A program made the translations under genes and the position numbers. A stretch of 64,000 bases of DNA from Desulfosporosinus orientis DSM 765 (lineage in GTDB: Bacteria; Bacillota; Desulfitobacteriia; Desulfitobacteriales; Desulfitobacteriaceae): assembly GCF_000235605.1 (NCBI RefSeq), contig NC_016584.1, forward strand, positions 1,104,001 to 1,168,000, in the 5' to 3' direction. Under the pieces are notes generated by a model that saw only the letters and a list, made by a program, of their open reading frames with translations, did not search any database and was not told the DNA's origin. The number at the start of each line of letters is the position of its first letter. Within the stretch, counting starts at the first letter, position 1. Positions 8,035 to 16,918 of this stretch are shown in pieces.

Positions 8035-8801
8035 TGACTCAAAATAAAGAGGGCGGAGAACGTATACAAAAGGTACTGGCTCAGGCCGGTGTTGCCTCAC
8101 GACGCCATGCTGAACAGCTTATTATTGAAGGTCGCGTGAGAGTCAATGGAGTTAGAATATCTGAATTGGGATGTAAAGTGAGCATTGAAGACCATATTGA
8201 GGTTGATGGAAAGCCGATTAAACGTTCTGAGAAACTCCATTATTACTTACTGAATAAACCTGTTGGAGTTATTACCAGTGCTCATGATCCTCAAGGGCGT
8301 CCTACAGTTATTGATTATATGAAAGGAGTTCCCGTTCGGGTTTATCCCGTGGGCAGACTGGATTACGATACTTCGGGGGCCTTAGTGCTTACCAATGACG
8401 GAGAATTAGCCCATCGTCTGATGCATCCTTCCTATGGAGTGGAGAAGACCTATCGGGTTTGGGTACGTAGTCCCGTTAGCCTTAACGCCCTTGAACTCCT
8501 GCGGCGTGGAGTCTTGCTTGAAGACGGAAACACCGCACCGGCAATCGTTGAGCGGTTAAGCGGTGTATCCCAAACAAGCGGAAAATCAAAAGAGAATAAT
8601 CTGGAAGTTTTAGAAGTGACCATTCATGAAGGCCGAAACCGGCAGGTTCGCAGAATGTTTGCTGCCGTCGGCTACCCAGTAGTTAAACTGGAGCGGATCC
8701 GTTTTGGATCTCTGAGCCAAGGCTATTCCCTTCCCACCGGCGCTTATAGAGCTCTGACGAAAGAGGAAATTAAGGAATTGCGGTCTAAAGTTGGCTTATG
8801 A
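8034..8801 (+). CDS. rluB: Ribosomal large subunit pseudouridine synthase B
   Basis: A 255-residue RsuA/RluB-type pseudouridine synthase. An S4 RNA-binding domain occupies residues about 9-70 (RIQKVLAQAGVASRRHAEQLI), followed by the catalytic domain with the family motif VGRLDYDTSGALVLTNDGELAH containing the catalytic Asp. The C-terminal EVTIHEGRNRQVRRMFAAVG is also characteristic. By position after spmA-spmB it matches B. subtilis rluB, which modifies 23S rRNA near position 2633. The start overlaps the preceding stop (TAATG). The 3' end overlaps the convergent gene at 8796 by six bases. Confidence 0.94.
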   Translation: MTQNKEGGERIQKVLAQAGVASRRHAEQLIIEGRVRVNGVRISELGCKVSIEDHIEVDGKPIKRSEKLHYYLLNKPVGVITSAHDPQGRPTVIDYMKGVPVRVYPVGRLDYDTSGALVLTNDGELAHRLMHPSYGVEKTYRVWVRSPVSLNALELLRRGVLLEDGNTAPAIVERLSGVSQTSGKSKENNLEVLEVTIHEGRNRQVRRMFAAVGYPVVKLERIRFGSLSQGYSLPTGAYRALTKEEIKELRSKVGL

Positions 8802-9308
8802 TTTAGGATATAGGGGATGATCAATTTCCTTATTCCATTTTTCTATGTCTTTGCCGCCAAAGGAACGTAAAGCGTTTGCAACGGAATTAATTTTTTCATG
8901 TTCAGTTTGAATAAGCACCAACCAATGCCCAGTGCGTACTTCATGCTCATAATGACGGGCACGCAGATCAGAAAGCCCATAAGTAAGAAGTACTTCAACA
9001 AGCCCGCGTCCTTTGGGCTGGTGCATGAGTTGGCTGGCTATGGGTCCGGCAGCAACAACTTCTCCTAAATTAGGCACTACAAAAGGGGGAGCCTGAACCA
9101 GCCAAGCGTTAAATTTGTCTAAATTTATCTCGCTGGGATAATAGGCTAATTCATTGGCAATTTCTTCACGGAATTCACCTTGATGGAGGTATTCACTTCG
9201 GACGACCACCGATATTTTACTGTTCGCCAAAGATTCTCCTTGAATTTCTTCAATAGCTTCCTTCGTTTGCTGAGGCCCTTTAAAAATTGCAACAGCTGTG
9301 TTAAGCAT
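8796..9308 (-). CDS. Conserved hypothetical protein, possible YflT/GSP17M-like N-terminus
   Basis: A 170-residue soluble protein. The N-terminal pattern (AVAIFKGPQQTKEAIEEIQ followed by KISVVVRSE) resembles the general stress protein 17M/YflT fold, in which a small alpha-beta domain begins a variable protein. A Gly/Pro-rich region (VPNLGEVVAAGPIASQLM) follows, then a second alpha-beta unit with GHWLVLIQTEHEKINSVANAL. There are no membrane segments. A good AAGGAGGATAAGG site precedes the ATG. The domain naming is tentative and the function is unknown. It converges with rluB without an intervening terminator. Confidence 0.6.
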   Translation of the reverse strand: MLNTAVAIFKGPQQTKEAIEEIQGESLANSKISVVVRSEYLHQGEFREEIANELAYYPSEINLDKFNAWLVQAPPFVVPNLGEVVAAGPIASQLMHQPKGRGLVEVLLTYGLSDLRARHYEHEVRTGHWLVLIQTEHEKINSVANALRSFGGKDIEKWNKEIDHPLYPKS

Positions 9309-9473
9309 ATCCTTATCCTCCTTTTAAAGGCGCGTTTAATACTCGCCGACGTTTTCTTAGTATATCCACAAAATCTAACCCTAAAGCAAGGTTTGCAGGA
9401 GAAAATAGAACCTTTGGAGAATATTTTGTCTAGAAATAAACAAAAGATGTATAAAGAAAACTTGGCTGGCGCC

Positions 9474-9574
9474 CGAAGACACTGTCTTCGCACGAGTTAA
9501 CCATCTTGCAGCTCACCGGCGCAGGCGGCTGCCTAGTTGCATTTATGCTTAGACGAAGACACTGTCTTCGCACG
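9474..9574. repeat. Two direct copies of a 21-bp palindrome-bearing repeat
   Basis: The 21-base string CGAAGACACTGTCTTCGCACG occurs at 9474-9494 and again at 9554-9574. Each copy contains a near-perfect palindrome, CGAAGACA-C-TGTCTTCG. The copies lie 80 bases apart in a 344-base intergenic region (9309-9652) that is otherwise featureless. They could be operator sites for the gene at 9653 or part of a dispersed repeat. Confidence 0.75.
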
Positions 9575-9652
9575 TAATAGCTTTCTAGCAGTATATAATT
9601 TAAATTTATACTTTCTGGTAGTATAGAGATGGGGAAACGGAGAGAGTCGATA

Positions 9653-10117
9653 ATGAAGATACGGATTGGGGATGAGCTCCTTACAGAACACATACGCGTA
9701 CGGATTCGCCTTGATTTTCGCGGAGAATATAAGAGCGGGCGGTTTTTCTTTGGGGGTAAGAGTAAGGAACTAATGGCTGAAACCATGCGAGAACAGCAAG
9801 TTGCCTTGCTCCGTAATGTGCCGCTTCAAGGGATCATTATCGAAGATTTTGATTTAAGTTTAGATGTTTATACAGTAACTGAAGAGAACGGGCGCCGCAA
9901 ACATGAGGTTGCTTATGCCCCTATTATTTTGACCTTGCGGATTGAAAACATTGATGATCTTCTCCCTCTGTTAATTAAACCTGAGTTTCGGAAAATTGAG
10001 TTTTTAAGCCCTGAAACCATATCCCTTCATAGAATTGATATGGAGCGCTTGCTGTTTCGCTTAAGTCAGTCATTTCAGCAAGCTTTGAAGTTGCTTGAGC
10101 AGAACTACTCTCGATAA
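9653..10117 (+). CDS. Hypothetical protein
   Basis: A soluble protein of about 154 residues with no family I recognise. It begins MKIRIGDELLTEHIRVRIRL and continues as a mix of predicted beta strands and charged loops, with KSGRFFFGGKSKELMAETMREQ in the middle and a C-terminal amphipathic helix. There is no signal peptide, membrane helix or metal-binding cysteine pair. The ATG at 9653 is chosen because CGGAGAGA lies seven bases upstream; an ATG at 9629 in the same frame lacks a site. Two palindromic repeats lie upstream and the LytS gene follows after 80 bases. Confidence 0.6.
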   Translation: MKIRIGDELLTEHIRVRIRLDFRGEYKSGRFFFGGKSKELMAETMREQQVALLRNVPLQGIIIEDFDLSLDVYTVTEENGRRKHEVAYAPIILTLRIENIDDLLPLLIKPEFRKIEFLSPETISLHRIDMERLLFRLSQSFQQALKLLEQNYSR

Positions 10118-10200
10118 TTTACCCATAAACAAAAGCTGCACTTACGGTTGCTGAAAGGTTAAAAACTATTGAGCTTTTCTAGGTGAAGAGGGGATGGACC

Positions 10201-11904
10201 GTGGAAATACTAAAGGGATTGGCAGAAAGGCTCAGTATTATTGCCACAATAGCGTTACTGATGACGAAGAGTCAAACGTTTCGCCGCTATTTGAATTCCC
10301 AAAAAAACCAACGTGAAACCTTAAGCTTAATTATCATTTTCGGCATTTTATCAGTGGCTGGAACTTACTCCGGTGTGCCGGTTCATGGCTCTTTGGCTAA
10401 TACAAGTGCTATCGGAACTGTAAGTGCCGGCATGTTGGGCGGGCCGTTAGTTGGGGTATGGGTTGGACTGATTACCGGAGTTCATTTTTATCTGTTTTAT
10501 GGGGGGTTTACCGGTTTAGCCTGTGCTGTGTCCCCTGTCATGCAGGGGCTGCTGGGAGGGCTTGTCTACTGGCTGGCGCGGGATAAAAACTGCGATTGGA
10601 AAATGGGTATAGCTTTGGGGGTAGTTGCACAAACTCTGGAAATGCTAATTATTCTTTGGTTTGCGCCTCCCTTTGATTTGGCTTGGAAATTTATCAGGAC
10701 GATCGCTATTCCCATGCTCTGCTTTAATGGATTGGGATTGGGCCTTTTTCTTTACGTTATTAAGGCAGTTTATGAAGAAGAGGAGCAGATTGCCGCCGCT
10801 CAGGCCCAAAAGGTTTTGCAGATTGCCGACAGAACCTTGCCTTATCTACGCAAAGGTCTCAATCTGGAAAGTGCCCAGAATGCTATTCAAATTATTCAAG
10901 AAATGTCGAATCTGGCTGCAGTATCCATCACAGATACTCAACAAATTATCGCTTATGTGGGGTTGGGAGCCGACCACCATTTTCGGGGACAACCCCTCTT
11001 CTTCACAGAAGAAGTCCTTCGAGAATTACAGGCAGGAGAGTCTATTCAAGCAACATCGGAAATGGAGATTAACTGCAGGGGTCCCTTTTGTCCGCTGCGC
11101 TCCTTTATTGCTGTTCCACTGCGCCCGGGGGACAGGATGATCGGTATTTTAATTCTTTACCGAGATCAGCGGGGGAAATCCGTTGTGGATCTTACCTTAG
11201 CGCAAGGGTTAGGCAAGCTTTTTTCCACACAGCTGGAACTGGCGGAGCTTGAACACCAAAAGGAATTGAGTGTCGCCTCTGAAATCCGTGCACTCCAAGC
11301 TCAGATTCAGCCTCATTTTTTGTTCAATACCTTAAATACCATTGGCAGTCTGATCCGGAGCCAGCCGGAAAAAGCCCGGGAGGTTCTTGTCTTTTTAGGC
11401 GAGTTTTTACGCCGCAATATGCGGCAGGGCGTTGCTTTTCACACAGTTCAGGAAGAATTTAAACATGTTGAAGCCTATCTGGCCATTGAAGAAGCTCGCT
11501 TTGCCAATAAGCTGAAGGTCAATATTAATATTGATCCAGGGACTGAAGAGGTTTCGCTTCCGCCTCTCGTTTTACAGCCGTTGGTAGAAAATGCCGTTAA
11601 ACATGGATTACTGCCAAAAGAGAGCGGGGGTACTGTGTGCATCCGTGTTGGCCTGGAAGGGGATAGCATTAACATTGTCATTCAAGATGACGGAGTTGGT
11701 ATATCGAGTTTTAAGTTGCGCGATCTTTTAGAAGGGGATCAAGAGGAAGATACTGAGATAGGTATAGGTCTTAGAAACGTACATCAACGTTTATTGAGAC
11801 TCTACGGTCAGGGTTTGCTTATCGAAAGTATTCTTGGTGTAGGTACCAGTGTCTCCTTTCGAGTACCCGTTTCGGGAAGCGTACTTAAAGGGGTGACATT
11901 ATGA
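10201..11904 (+). CDS. LytS-type sensor histidine kinase (5TMR-LYT, GAF, His kinase)
   Basis: A sensor kinase of about 567 residues. The N-terminal 190 residues form the 5TMR-LYT membrane sensor (GTYSGVPVHGSLANTSAIGT, then GGPLVGVWVGLITG). A GAF domain spans about 215-345 with CRGPFCPLRSFIAVPLRPGD. The HisKA_3-like LytS phosphoacceptor motif is QIQPHFLFNTLNTIGS, and the ATPase domain has ENAVKHGL, DDGVGI and GIGLRNVHQRL. GTG at 10201 is taken as start; GTG at 10183 is an alternative in frame. Its last four bases overlap the response regulator. In other Firmicutes LytSR responds to membrane potential, pyruvate or autolysis signals. Confidence 0.92.
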   Translation: MEILKGLAERLSIIATIALLMTKSQTFRRYLNSQKNQRETLSLIIIFGILSVAGTYSGVPVHGSLANTSAIGTVSAGMLGGPLVGVWVGLITGVHFYLFYGGFTGLACAVSPVMQGLLGGLVYWLARDKNCDWKMGIALGVVAQTLEMLIILWFAPPFDLAWKFIRTIAIPMLCFNGLGLGLFLYVIKAVYEEEEQIAAAQAQKVLQIADRTLPYLRKGLNLESAQNAIQIIQEMSNLAAVSITDTQQIIAYVGLGADHHFRGQPLFFTEEVLRELQAGESIQATSEMEINCRGPFCPLRSFIAVPLRPGDRMIGILILYRDQRGKSVVDLTLAQGLGKLFSTQLELAELEHQKELSVASEIRALQAQIQPHFLFNTLNTIGSLIRSQPEKAREVLVFLGEFLRRNMRQGVAFHTVQEEFKHVEAYLAIEEARFANKLKVNINIDPGTEEVSLPPLVLQPLVENAVKHGLLPKESGGTVCIRVGLEGDSINIVIQDDGVGISSFKLRDLLEGDQEEDTEIGIGLRNVHQRLLRLYGQGLLIESILGVGTSVSFRVPVSGSVLKGVTL

Positions 11905-12662
11905 TTAAAATTGTATTAGTGGATGATGAACAACTGGCCCGTGAAGAATTGCGTTTCTTACTTGAACAACATGTAAATCTGGAGATCATTGGCGAGTTTG
12001 CCAGTGGAGCTCAGGCCATTGAAGGGATTCCTGCCTTGCAGCCGGATGTTATATTTATGGATGTCTATCTTCAGGATATGGATGGACTGGATGTCATTCG
12101 AACTCTTCAGCAGCTGAATGTCCATTCTTCCGTCGTCTTTGCCACTGCCTATGATGTTCATGCTATACATGCCTTTGAACTAAATGCCGTAGACTACATT
12201 CTTAAACCTTTTTCTAAAGATAGGCTAAAGGTTACTATTGAAAGGATTCAACAGCGTCTGCAGCCTGATGATCATGAATTGTCCCAGAAACTAACCCGGC
12301 TCATTGAGGAGATAGGGGTTAAACAACGACCGCGCAAACTTGCGGCAACCTGTAAAGGACGGGTTGTCTTGATTGATCCCCAGGAGCTGCTTTATGTGGT
12401 TGCTGAAGGCCGCTACGCCAGCTTGGTTACTGCCCAAGAAATTTGGCCTACAACCTTCAGTCTCCATGAAATTCAGGAGCGGCTGGATCCGGCCCAGTTC
12501 CTGCAAACTCATCGAGCCTATATAGTTAACCTTGACAGGATCAAAGAAGTGATTCCTTGGTTTAATTCCACATACAAGATCATTATTGAGGGAGAAAATA
12601 CCACTGAAATTCCTGTTAGTCGAACTTATATCAAGAAATTTAAAGAACGATTTGACGTCTAA
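11901..12662 (+). CDS. LytR/LytT-type response regulator with LytTR DNA-binding domain
   Basis: A 253-residue response regulator. The receiver domain (residues 1-120) has the acidic pair in VLVDDEQ, the phosphoacceptor Asp54 in FMDVYLQD, and Lys in DYILKPFSKDRL. The C-terminal LytTR domain (about 145-250) has DPQELLYVVAEGRYASLVT and LQTHRAYIVNLDRI. LytTR proteins bind pairs of 9-bp direct repeats, and such a pair is found about 170 bases downstream of this gene (12832-12861). The ATG overlaps the kinase stop, so the pair is co-translated. A terminator follows directly. Confidence 0.95.
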   Translation: MIKIVLVDDEQLAREELRFLLEQHVNLEIIGEFASGAQAIEGIPALQPDVIFMDVYLQDMDGLDVIRTLQQLNVHSSVVFATAYDVHAIHAFELNAVDYILKPFSKDRLKVTIERIQQRLQPDDHELSQKLTRLIEEIGVKQRPRKLAATCKGRVVLIDPQELLYVVAEGRYASLVTAQEIWPTTFSLHEIQERLDPAQFLQTHRAYIVNLDRIKEVIPWFNSTYKIIIEGENTTEIPVSRTYIKKFKERFDV

Positions 12663-12690
12663 AGTGTTCTGTAAAGAACACTTCTTTTTC
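12662..12690 (+). terminator. Terminator of the lytSR pair
   Basis: AAGTGTTCT (12662-12670) and AGAACACTT (12675-12683) form a 9-bp stem with a 4-base loop, followed by a T-rich run. It starts at the stop codon of the response regulator. Confidence 0.88.
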
Positions 12691-12831
12691 TTAAAAGAAA
12701 GTATTAACTTTCACGAACCGCTTCTAAAACATAGTACTCCGCAGGAGGTTGTCTTTGCCTTTAAGACTCTTCACAAGCCTTAGTTTGCTAAATATGAAAC
12801 TGAATATGCAAAACATTACATTAATTTATAA

Positions 12832-12861
12832 TTTCATGCAGGATAATTTACGTTTCATGCA
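12832..12861 (+). promoter_or_regulatory. Candidate LytTR binding site (9-bp direct repeat)
   Basis: TTTCATGCA occurs at 12832-12840 and at 12853-12861, a 21-base period with a 12-base spacer. That is the geometry known for LytTR-domain regulators. A possible -10 element TATGAT lies at 12892-12897, about 30 bases downstream, with no good -35, which would fit an activator-dependent promoter for the small ORF at 12928. Confidence 0.55.
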
Positions 12862-12927
12862 AACAATCTAGTGAATTTTCACAAAATGTAATATGATTTA
12901 GTTAATTCAGTTAGAAAGGGGGACTAG

Positions 12928-13014
12928 ATGGCACTAATTACAATTGGTTTTCTGGCTACCCTTTTTTCGTATTCAGGAAACGAGACACGCTTAAAAAAAC
13001 ATGGGGTGTTTTGA
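12928..13014 (+). CDS. Small ORF (28 residues) or truncated gene start downstream of LytTR site
   Basis: ATG at 12928 has AAAGGGGG five bases upstream and a plausible promoter, so translation initiation looks real. The frame ends after 28 codons and begins MALITIGFLATLFSYSG, a hydrophobic start followed by a basic tail. It may be a genuine small membrane peptide controlled by LytSR, or the surviving N-terminus of a deleted target gene, since LytSR often controls membrane proteins. Through the same stretch the minus strand has an open, hydrophobic frame of about 58 codons without a start, so a membrane-protein relic on that strand is an alternative. The remaining bases to 13651 contain one hairpin and the lctP upstream region, but no other gene. 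Confidence 0.35.
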   Translation: MALITIGFLATLFSYSGNETRLKKHGVF

Positions 13015-13080
13015 ATCATCATTCCAGCTTGGACGGCAGCCAAAGCTGGGAAAACGAGTCCAACAATCAAAGGAACAGCA

Positions 13081-13110
13081 ACTACAGCAGGAGTACCGAC
13101 CTGCTGTAGT
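13081..13110. repeat. 11-bp perfect stem hairpin
   Basis: ACTACAGCAGG and CCTGCTGTAGT are perfect inverted repeats with an 8-base loop. No T run follows on either strand within a usual distance, though A-rich sequence follows on the plus strand. It lies in the long gene-free region between lytSR and lctP. Confidence 0.6.
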
Positions 13111-13512
13111 TATAATCAAAAAAAACAGCTGTGAATGGATCCCGCCGCTTTTAAAATCGTGGATCTAGCATTTTCCAGTTCAAGGTCAGCAAACTGTGAA
13201 GATTGTTCCTTTTATTACTCATCTTTCAGGGTTTCAATGGTATTGGCAGAATATTTTCTATTTCACTTGATTTTACAGAACATTTGATCTATAAGAATAT
13301 TTTATAGAAGTCAGTCAAGCTTCTTGCTCTCGATATTGTGGAACAAAAGCAGCCCCTTTTCAATGAGGAGAAAATGGCTAAAATGAACGAGTTCTTCGAT
13401 ATATCGACATAACATTAATTTTAAGTGTGTCGATATATACGTAATTATGCGAAAAAAAAGAATATATTGTCACGTTGAAATCTTTGCAAGATAGAGTTAA
13501 TATATATAACTG

Positions 13513-13523
13513 TGGTCAGACAA
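13513..13523 (+). promoter_or_regulatory. Candidate FadR/LldR-type operator upstream of lactate permease
   Basis: TGGTCAGACAA resembles the TGGTCnGACCA operator of GntR regulators of the FadR/LldR subfamily, with 9 of 11 positions matching. It lies just downstream of an AT-rich -10-like stretch (TATATATAAC) and 130 bases before the permease start. A FadR-type regulator gene lies in the same cluster at 18339. Confidence 0.4.
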
Positions 13524-13651
13524 ATATGCCACCAGTCCGAACAGATCTTCGCAGACAGAAAGGAGTGAAATACATATCGAGAAAAAACTGTATAAGGTTT
13601 AAAAGAATTGGAAACGCTCTATACATGCTTAATGAAAGGTGGAATTAAACT

Positions 13652-15334
13652 ATGCCATGGACTCAGAACTATGCCGCTCTTGGAGGTAGCATAGCCCTTA
13701 CAGCTCTAGCAGTATCCCTGCCGATCTTTTATCTGTTTTGGGCGTTAGCAATCAAACGGATGAAAGGTCATATCGCCGGGAGTACCACGCTCTTATTCAC
13801 AATTATTGATGTTGTAATTGTCTACAAGATGCCCATCGGGCTTGCAATTTCTTCAAGTGTGCTCGGGATTTTAAACGGATTGTTTCCAATCGCCTGGATT
13901 ATTGTGACTGCAGTTTTCCTCTACAACTTGACTGTTGAAGCTGGTCAATTTGATATTATTAAAAGTTCTATTGCCTCTTTATCCAATGACCGTCGTCTTC
14001 AAGCCTTACTTATTTCTTTTTCATTCGGTGCATTTCTAGAAGGAGCTGCCGGATTTGGTACACCCGTTGCTATTACCGGGGCTATCTTGATCGGATTAGG
14101 TTTTGAACCTCTCTATGCGGCTGGTCTTTGCTTGCTGGCTAACACGGCTCCTGTTGCCTTTGGTGGAATTGGTTCTCCAATTATTGCTGCCGGTGCTGCT
14201 ACCGGAATCAGCGCCAACTTAATCTCTGCCGGTGTAGGACGTCAGCTTCCGTTCCTTTCTATTTTCGTACCCTTATATTTAATTATTGTTATGGCTGGTT
14301 GGAAGGCTGCTAAAGAAGTCTTACCAGCTATTCTGACTGCAGGTGTAACCTTTGCTCTTGCCCAATGGTGGTCTTCAAACTACCTCGGACCTATGCTCCC
14401 CGATATTATTGCTTCCTTATTCTCTCTTATTTGCTTAGCAACCTTATTAAAGTTCTGGAAACCCAAGAACATTTGGCGCTTCCCTCATGAAAAAGGTGGA
14501 AAAGTCGAAGAGTATGCTAAATACACTGGGGGTCAAATTCTTAAAGCATGGTCTCCTTTCATTGTACTCACCATTATTGTAGCTATTTGGGGATCAACCG
14601 GCTTTAAAACTCTTATCGGTAAAAAACTGCAATGGTTTATAACCATCCCTCATTGGCCTGGCCTGGATGGCTTGGTTATGAAAACAACACCAATTGTCAG
14701 TAAAGCAACAATGTATCCAGCTTCATACAAATTCGATTTCATCGGATTTGCTGGTACAGCAATCCTACTCACTTCAATCATCACAATGTTCATTCTTGGC
14801 ATCAGCCCGTCCAGAGCTGGTAAAGTTGCTGGAGCCACAATGAAAACATTGATTTATCCTTGCATTACAATCGGTTCAGTCTTAGGCTTTGCTTATATTG
14901 CAAACTACTCAGGCTTGTCCTATACTCTTGGTCTCTTGTTTGCTCAAACAGGACATGCTTTCCCATTCTTCGCTCCGATGTTAGGCTGGCTGGGCGTATT
15001 CCTGACGGGTTCTGACACTTCTGCTAACGCCTTGTTCGGTCAGCTGCAAAATGTCTCTGCTCAGCAGATCGGCATTAATCCTGTTTTAACAGTTGCAGCC
15101 AACAGCTCCGGTGGTGTTATGGGTAAAATGATTTCTCCACAATCCATTGCTGTTGCAGCAGCAGCAACTGGTTTAGTCGGCAAGGAATCAGATCTTTTCC
15201 GATTCACCCTTAAACACTCCATATTCCTCTTATTGATTGTCTGTGTTATGACGTTCCTTCAAGCCTATGTCTTTACTGGAATGATGCCAACGATTGCGGG
15301 CATAATGCCCACAATTGCCTCGCTCATACACTAA
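13652..15334 (+). CDS. lctP: L-lactate permease family transporter
   Basis: A 560-residue LctP family transporter, which imports lactate (and in some cases glycolate) with protons. The sequence has about 14 hydrophobic segments. Conserved stretches include FGAFLEGAAGFGTPVAITGA, GGIGSPIIAAGAATGI, and near the C-terminus FLTGSDTSANALFGQLQ and SSGGVMGKMISPQSIAVA, all diagnostic. ATG at 13652 follows GAAAGGTGG. A strong terminator follows, yet the FAD dehydrogenase and Fe-S genes downstream make a clear functional unit for lactate oxidation. A FadR-like operator candidate lies upstream. Confidence 0.95.
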   Translation: MPWTQNYAALGGSIALTALAVSLPIFYLFWALAIKRMKGHIAGSTTLLFTIIDVVIVYKMPIGLAISSSVLGILNGLFPIAWIIVTAVFLYNLTVEAGQFDIIKSSIASLSNDRRLQALLISFSFGAFLEGAAGFGTPVAITGAILIGLGFEPLYAAGLCLLANTAPVAFGGIGSPIIAAGAATGISANLISAGVGRQLPFLSIFVPLYLIIVMAGWKAAKEVLPAILTAGVTFALAQWWSSNYLGPMLPDIIASLFSLICLATLLKFWKPKNIWRFPHEKGGKVEEYAKYTGGQILKAWSPFIVLTIIVAIWGSTGFKTLIGKKLQWFITIPHWPGLDGLVMKTTPIVSKATMYPASYKFDFIGFAGTAILLTSIITMFILGISPSRAGKVAGATMKTLIYPCITIGSVLGFAYIANYSGLSYTLGLLFAQTGHAFPFFAPMLGWLGVFLTGSDTSANALFGQLQNVSAQQIGINPVLTVAANSSGGVMGKMISPQSIAVAAAATGLVGKESDLFRFTLKHSIFLLLIVCVMTFLQAYVFTGMMPTIAGIMPTIASLIH

Positions 15335-15364
15335 TAATCTAATCACGGTTCATTCGTAACAAAT

Positions 15365-15406
15365 AAGTGGGAAGCATTTAATTTTATTATGCTTCCCACT
15401 TTTATT
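15365..15406 (+). terminator. Terminator after the lactate permease
   Basis: AAGTGGGAAGCAT (15365-15377) and ATGCTTCCCACTT (15389-15401) are a perfect 13-bp inverted repeat with an 11-base loop, followed by TTTATTT. Confidence 0.88.
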
Positions 15407-15467
15407 TAAAAAGAATCTGTTTTACATATTGAAATCTTATAATAATTGCATTAATATATGGTTAGAC

Positions 15468-15476
15468 GGTCTGACC
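15468..15476 (+). promoter_or_regulatory. Candidate FadR/LldR-type operator upstream of lactate dehydrogenase gene
   Basis: GGTCTGACC is a perfect 9-base palindrome matching the core of the GGTCnGACC operator, within ACGGTCTGACCGC. It lies about 50 bases upstream of the dehydrogenase ATG, between the permease terminator and that gene. A matching weaker site lies upstream of lctP. Confidence 0.5.
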
Positions 15477-15527
15477 GCTAAAACTTATTTTCATAATATT
15501 TCTTCAGATTATATAGGGGGTAGAGGG

Positions 15528-16916
15528 ATGTTAGCACGTGAAGTCTTACAAGAACTCATACAAGTGTTGGGTGCGGAAAACGTTCTCACTGAGCAGGAAG
15601 ACTTACTAACTTATGCTTATGACGCAACTGCAGCAATGACACATCATAAACCGGATGTGGTGGTTTCGCCCCTTTCTACTGAACAAGTGGCAGAGGTCGT
15701 GAAAATAGCTGTACGCTACAATATTCCGATCTATCCGCGTGGTTCCGGTACAAATTTAAGCGGTGGAACTATTCCAGCTAAGGGAGGCATCGTACTTTCG
15801 ATGCTTAACCTTAACAAGATCCTTGAGGTTGATCAGGATAACCTAACAGCGACAGTCCAACCCGGGGTGATTATTCAAGCGCTGAATGATGAAGTGATGA
15901 AAATAGGCTTGATTTATCCTCCAGATCCTGGTACAGTAACTACCGCAACCATGGGCGGTTCAGTTTCTGAGTGTTCAGGTGGACTGCGCGGACTGAAATA
16001 TGGAGTAACCAAGCATTATATTATGGGCTTAAAAATTGTCTTAGCCAATGGTGAAGTTATTCGCTGGGGCGGAAAAACTGTGAAAAATGTCACTGGCTAT
16101 GATTTAGTCGCTCTCTTTACCGGTGCGGAGGGAACCTTGGGAATCATCACCGAGATTATCGTGAAACTGATTCCGGCTCCGGAAGCCCGCAAGAGTATTT
16201 TAGCGGTTTTTGATGATCTGGATAATGCAGGGAGAGCCATTGCATCCATCATCCGCAATAAGATTATTCCCGCCACTCTGGAAATCATGGACAATGTAAC
16301 CATCCAAACGGTTGAAAACTTTGTCCATGCCGGTCTGCCTATGGACGCCGAAGCGGTCCTTTTAGTTGAAGTAGATGGCTATAAAGAAGTAGTTGAACGT
16401 GAAGCGGTTTTAGTTGAGCAGATCTTGAAAGAAGAAAAAGCTGTCGAAGTTAAAATCGCCAAAGATGATAAAGAGCGTGATTTGATCTGGCTGGCTCGCC
16501 GCAGCGCCCTTCCCGCTCTGGCGCAAAAAAGGCCGACGACGGTTCTGGAAGACGCTACCGTACCCCGCAGTAAAATACCTGATATGCTGAAAGCTATTCG
16601 CAAAATTGCCGATAAGCATAAACTCAACATTGCTACTTTCGGCCATGCCGGGGACGGGAATTTACACCCAACAATTTTAACAGATCAGCGGGATGAAGAC
16701 GAAATGAAACGAGTCCACATGGCTGTTGATGAAATCTTCCAGGCAGCGATATCCTTGGGAGGAACACTGTCAGGTGAACATGGCATCGGAGTCGCCAAAA
16801 TGAAATATCTTGACTGGGAGTTCGGAGAAGCAGGGGTAGCGGCATTGAGACGTCTGAAAGAAGCGCTCGATCCTAATTATTTATTGAACCCTGGTAAGAT
16901 GGTAAGGAGGGACTAA
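15528..16916 (+). CDS. FAD-binding lactate/glycolate dehydrogenase, GlcD-like subunit
   Basis: A 462-residue FAD-linked oxidase of the GlcD/D-lactate dehydrogenase family (FAD_binding_4 plus FAD-oxidase C-terminal domain). The FAD-binding domain shows IPIYPRGSGTNLSGGTIPAKGG and PPDPGTVTTATMGGSVSECSGG. The C-terminal domain has the conserved IATFGHAGDGNLHPTI and GTLSGEHGIGVAKM. The start is ATG 15528 with AGGGGGTAGAGGG upstream; the longer open frame crosses an operator-like palindrome. It probably works with the Fe-S subunit two bases downstream to oxidise D- or L-lactate imported by LctP. Lactate over glycolate is inferred from context. Confidence 0.9.
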   Translation: MLAREVLQELIQVLGAENVLTEQEDLLTYAYDATAAMTHHKPDVVVSPLSTEQVAEVVKIAVRYNIPIYPRGSGTNLSGGTIPAKGGIVLSMLNLNKILEVDQDNLTATVQPGVIIQALNDEVMKIGLIYPPDPGTVTTATMGGSVSECSGGLRGLKYGVTKHYIMGLKIVLANGEVIRWGGKTVKNVTGYDLVALFTGAEGTLGIITEIIVKLIPAPEARKSILAVFDDLDNAGRAIASIIRNKIIPATLEIMDNVTIQTVENFVHAGLPMDAEAVLLVEVDGYKEVVEREAVLVEQILKEEKAVEVKIAKDDKERDLIWLARRSALPALAQKRPTTVLEDATVPRSKIPDMLKAIRKIADKHKLNIATFGHAGDGNLHPTILTDQRDEDEMKRVHMAVDEIFQAAISLGGTLSGEHGIGVAKMKYLDWEFGEAGVAALRRLKEALDPNYLLNPGKMVRRD

Positions 16917-16918
16917 TC

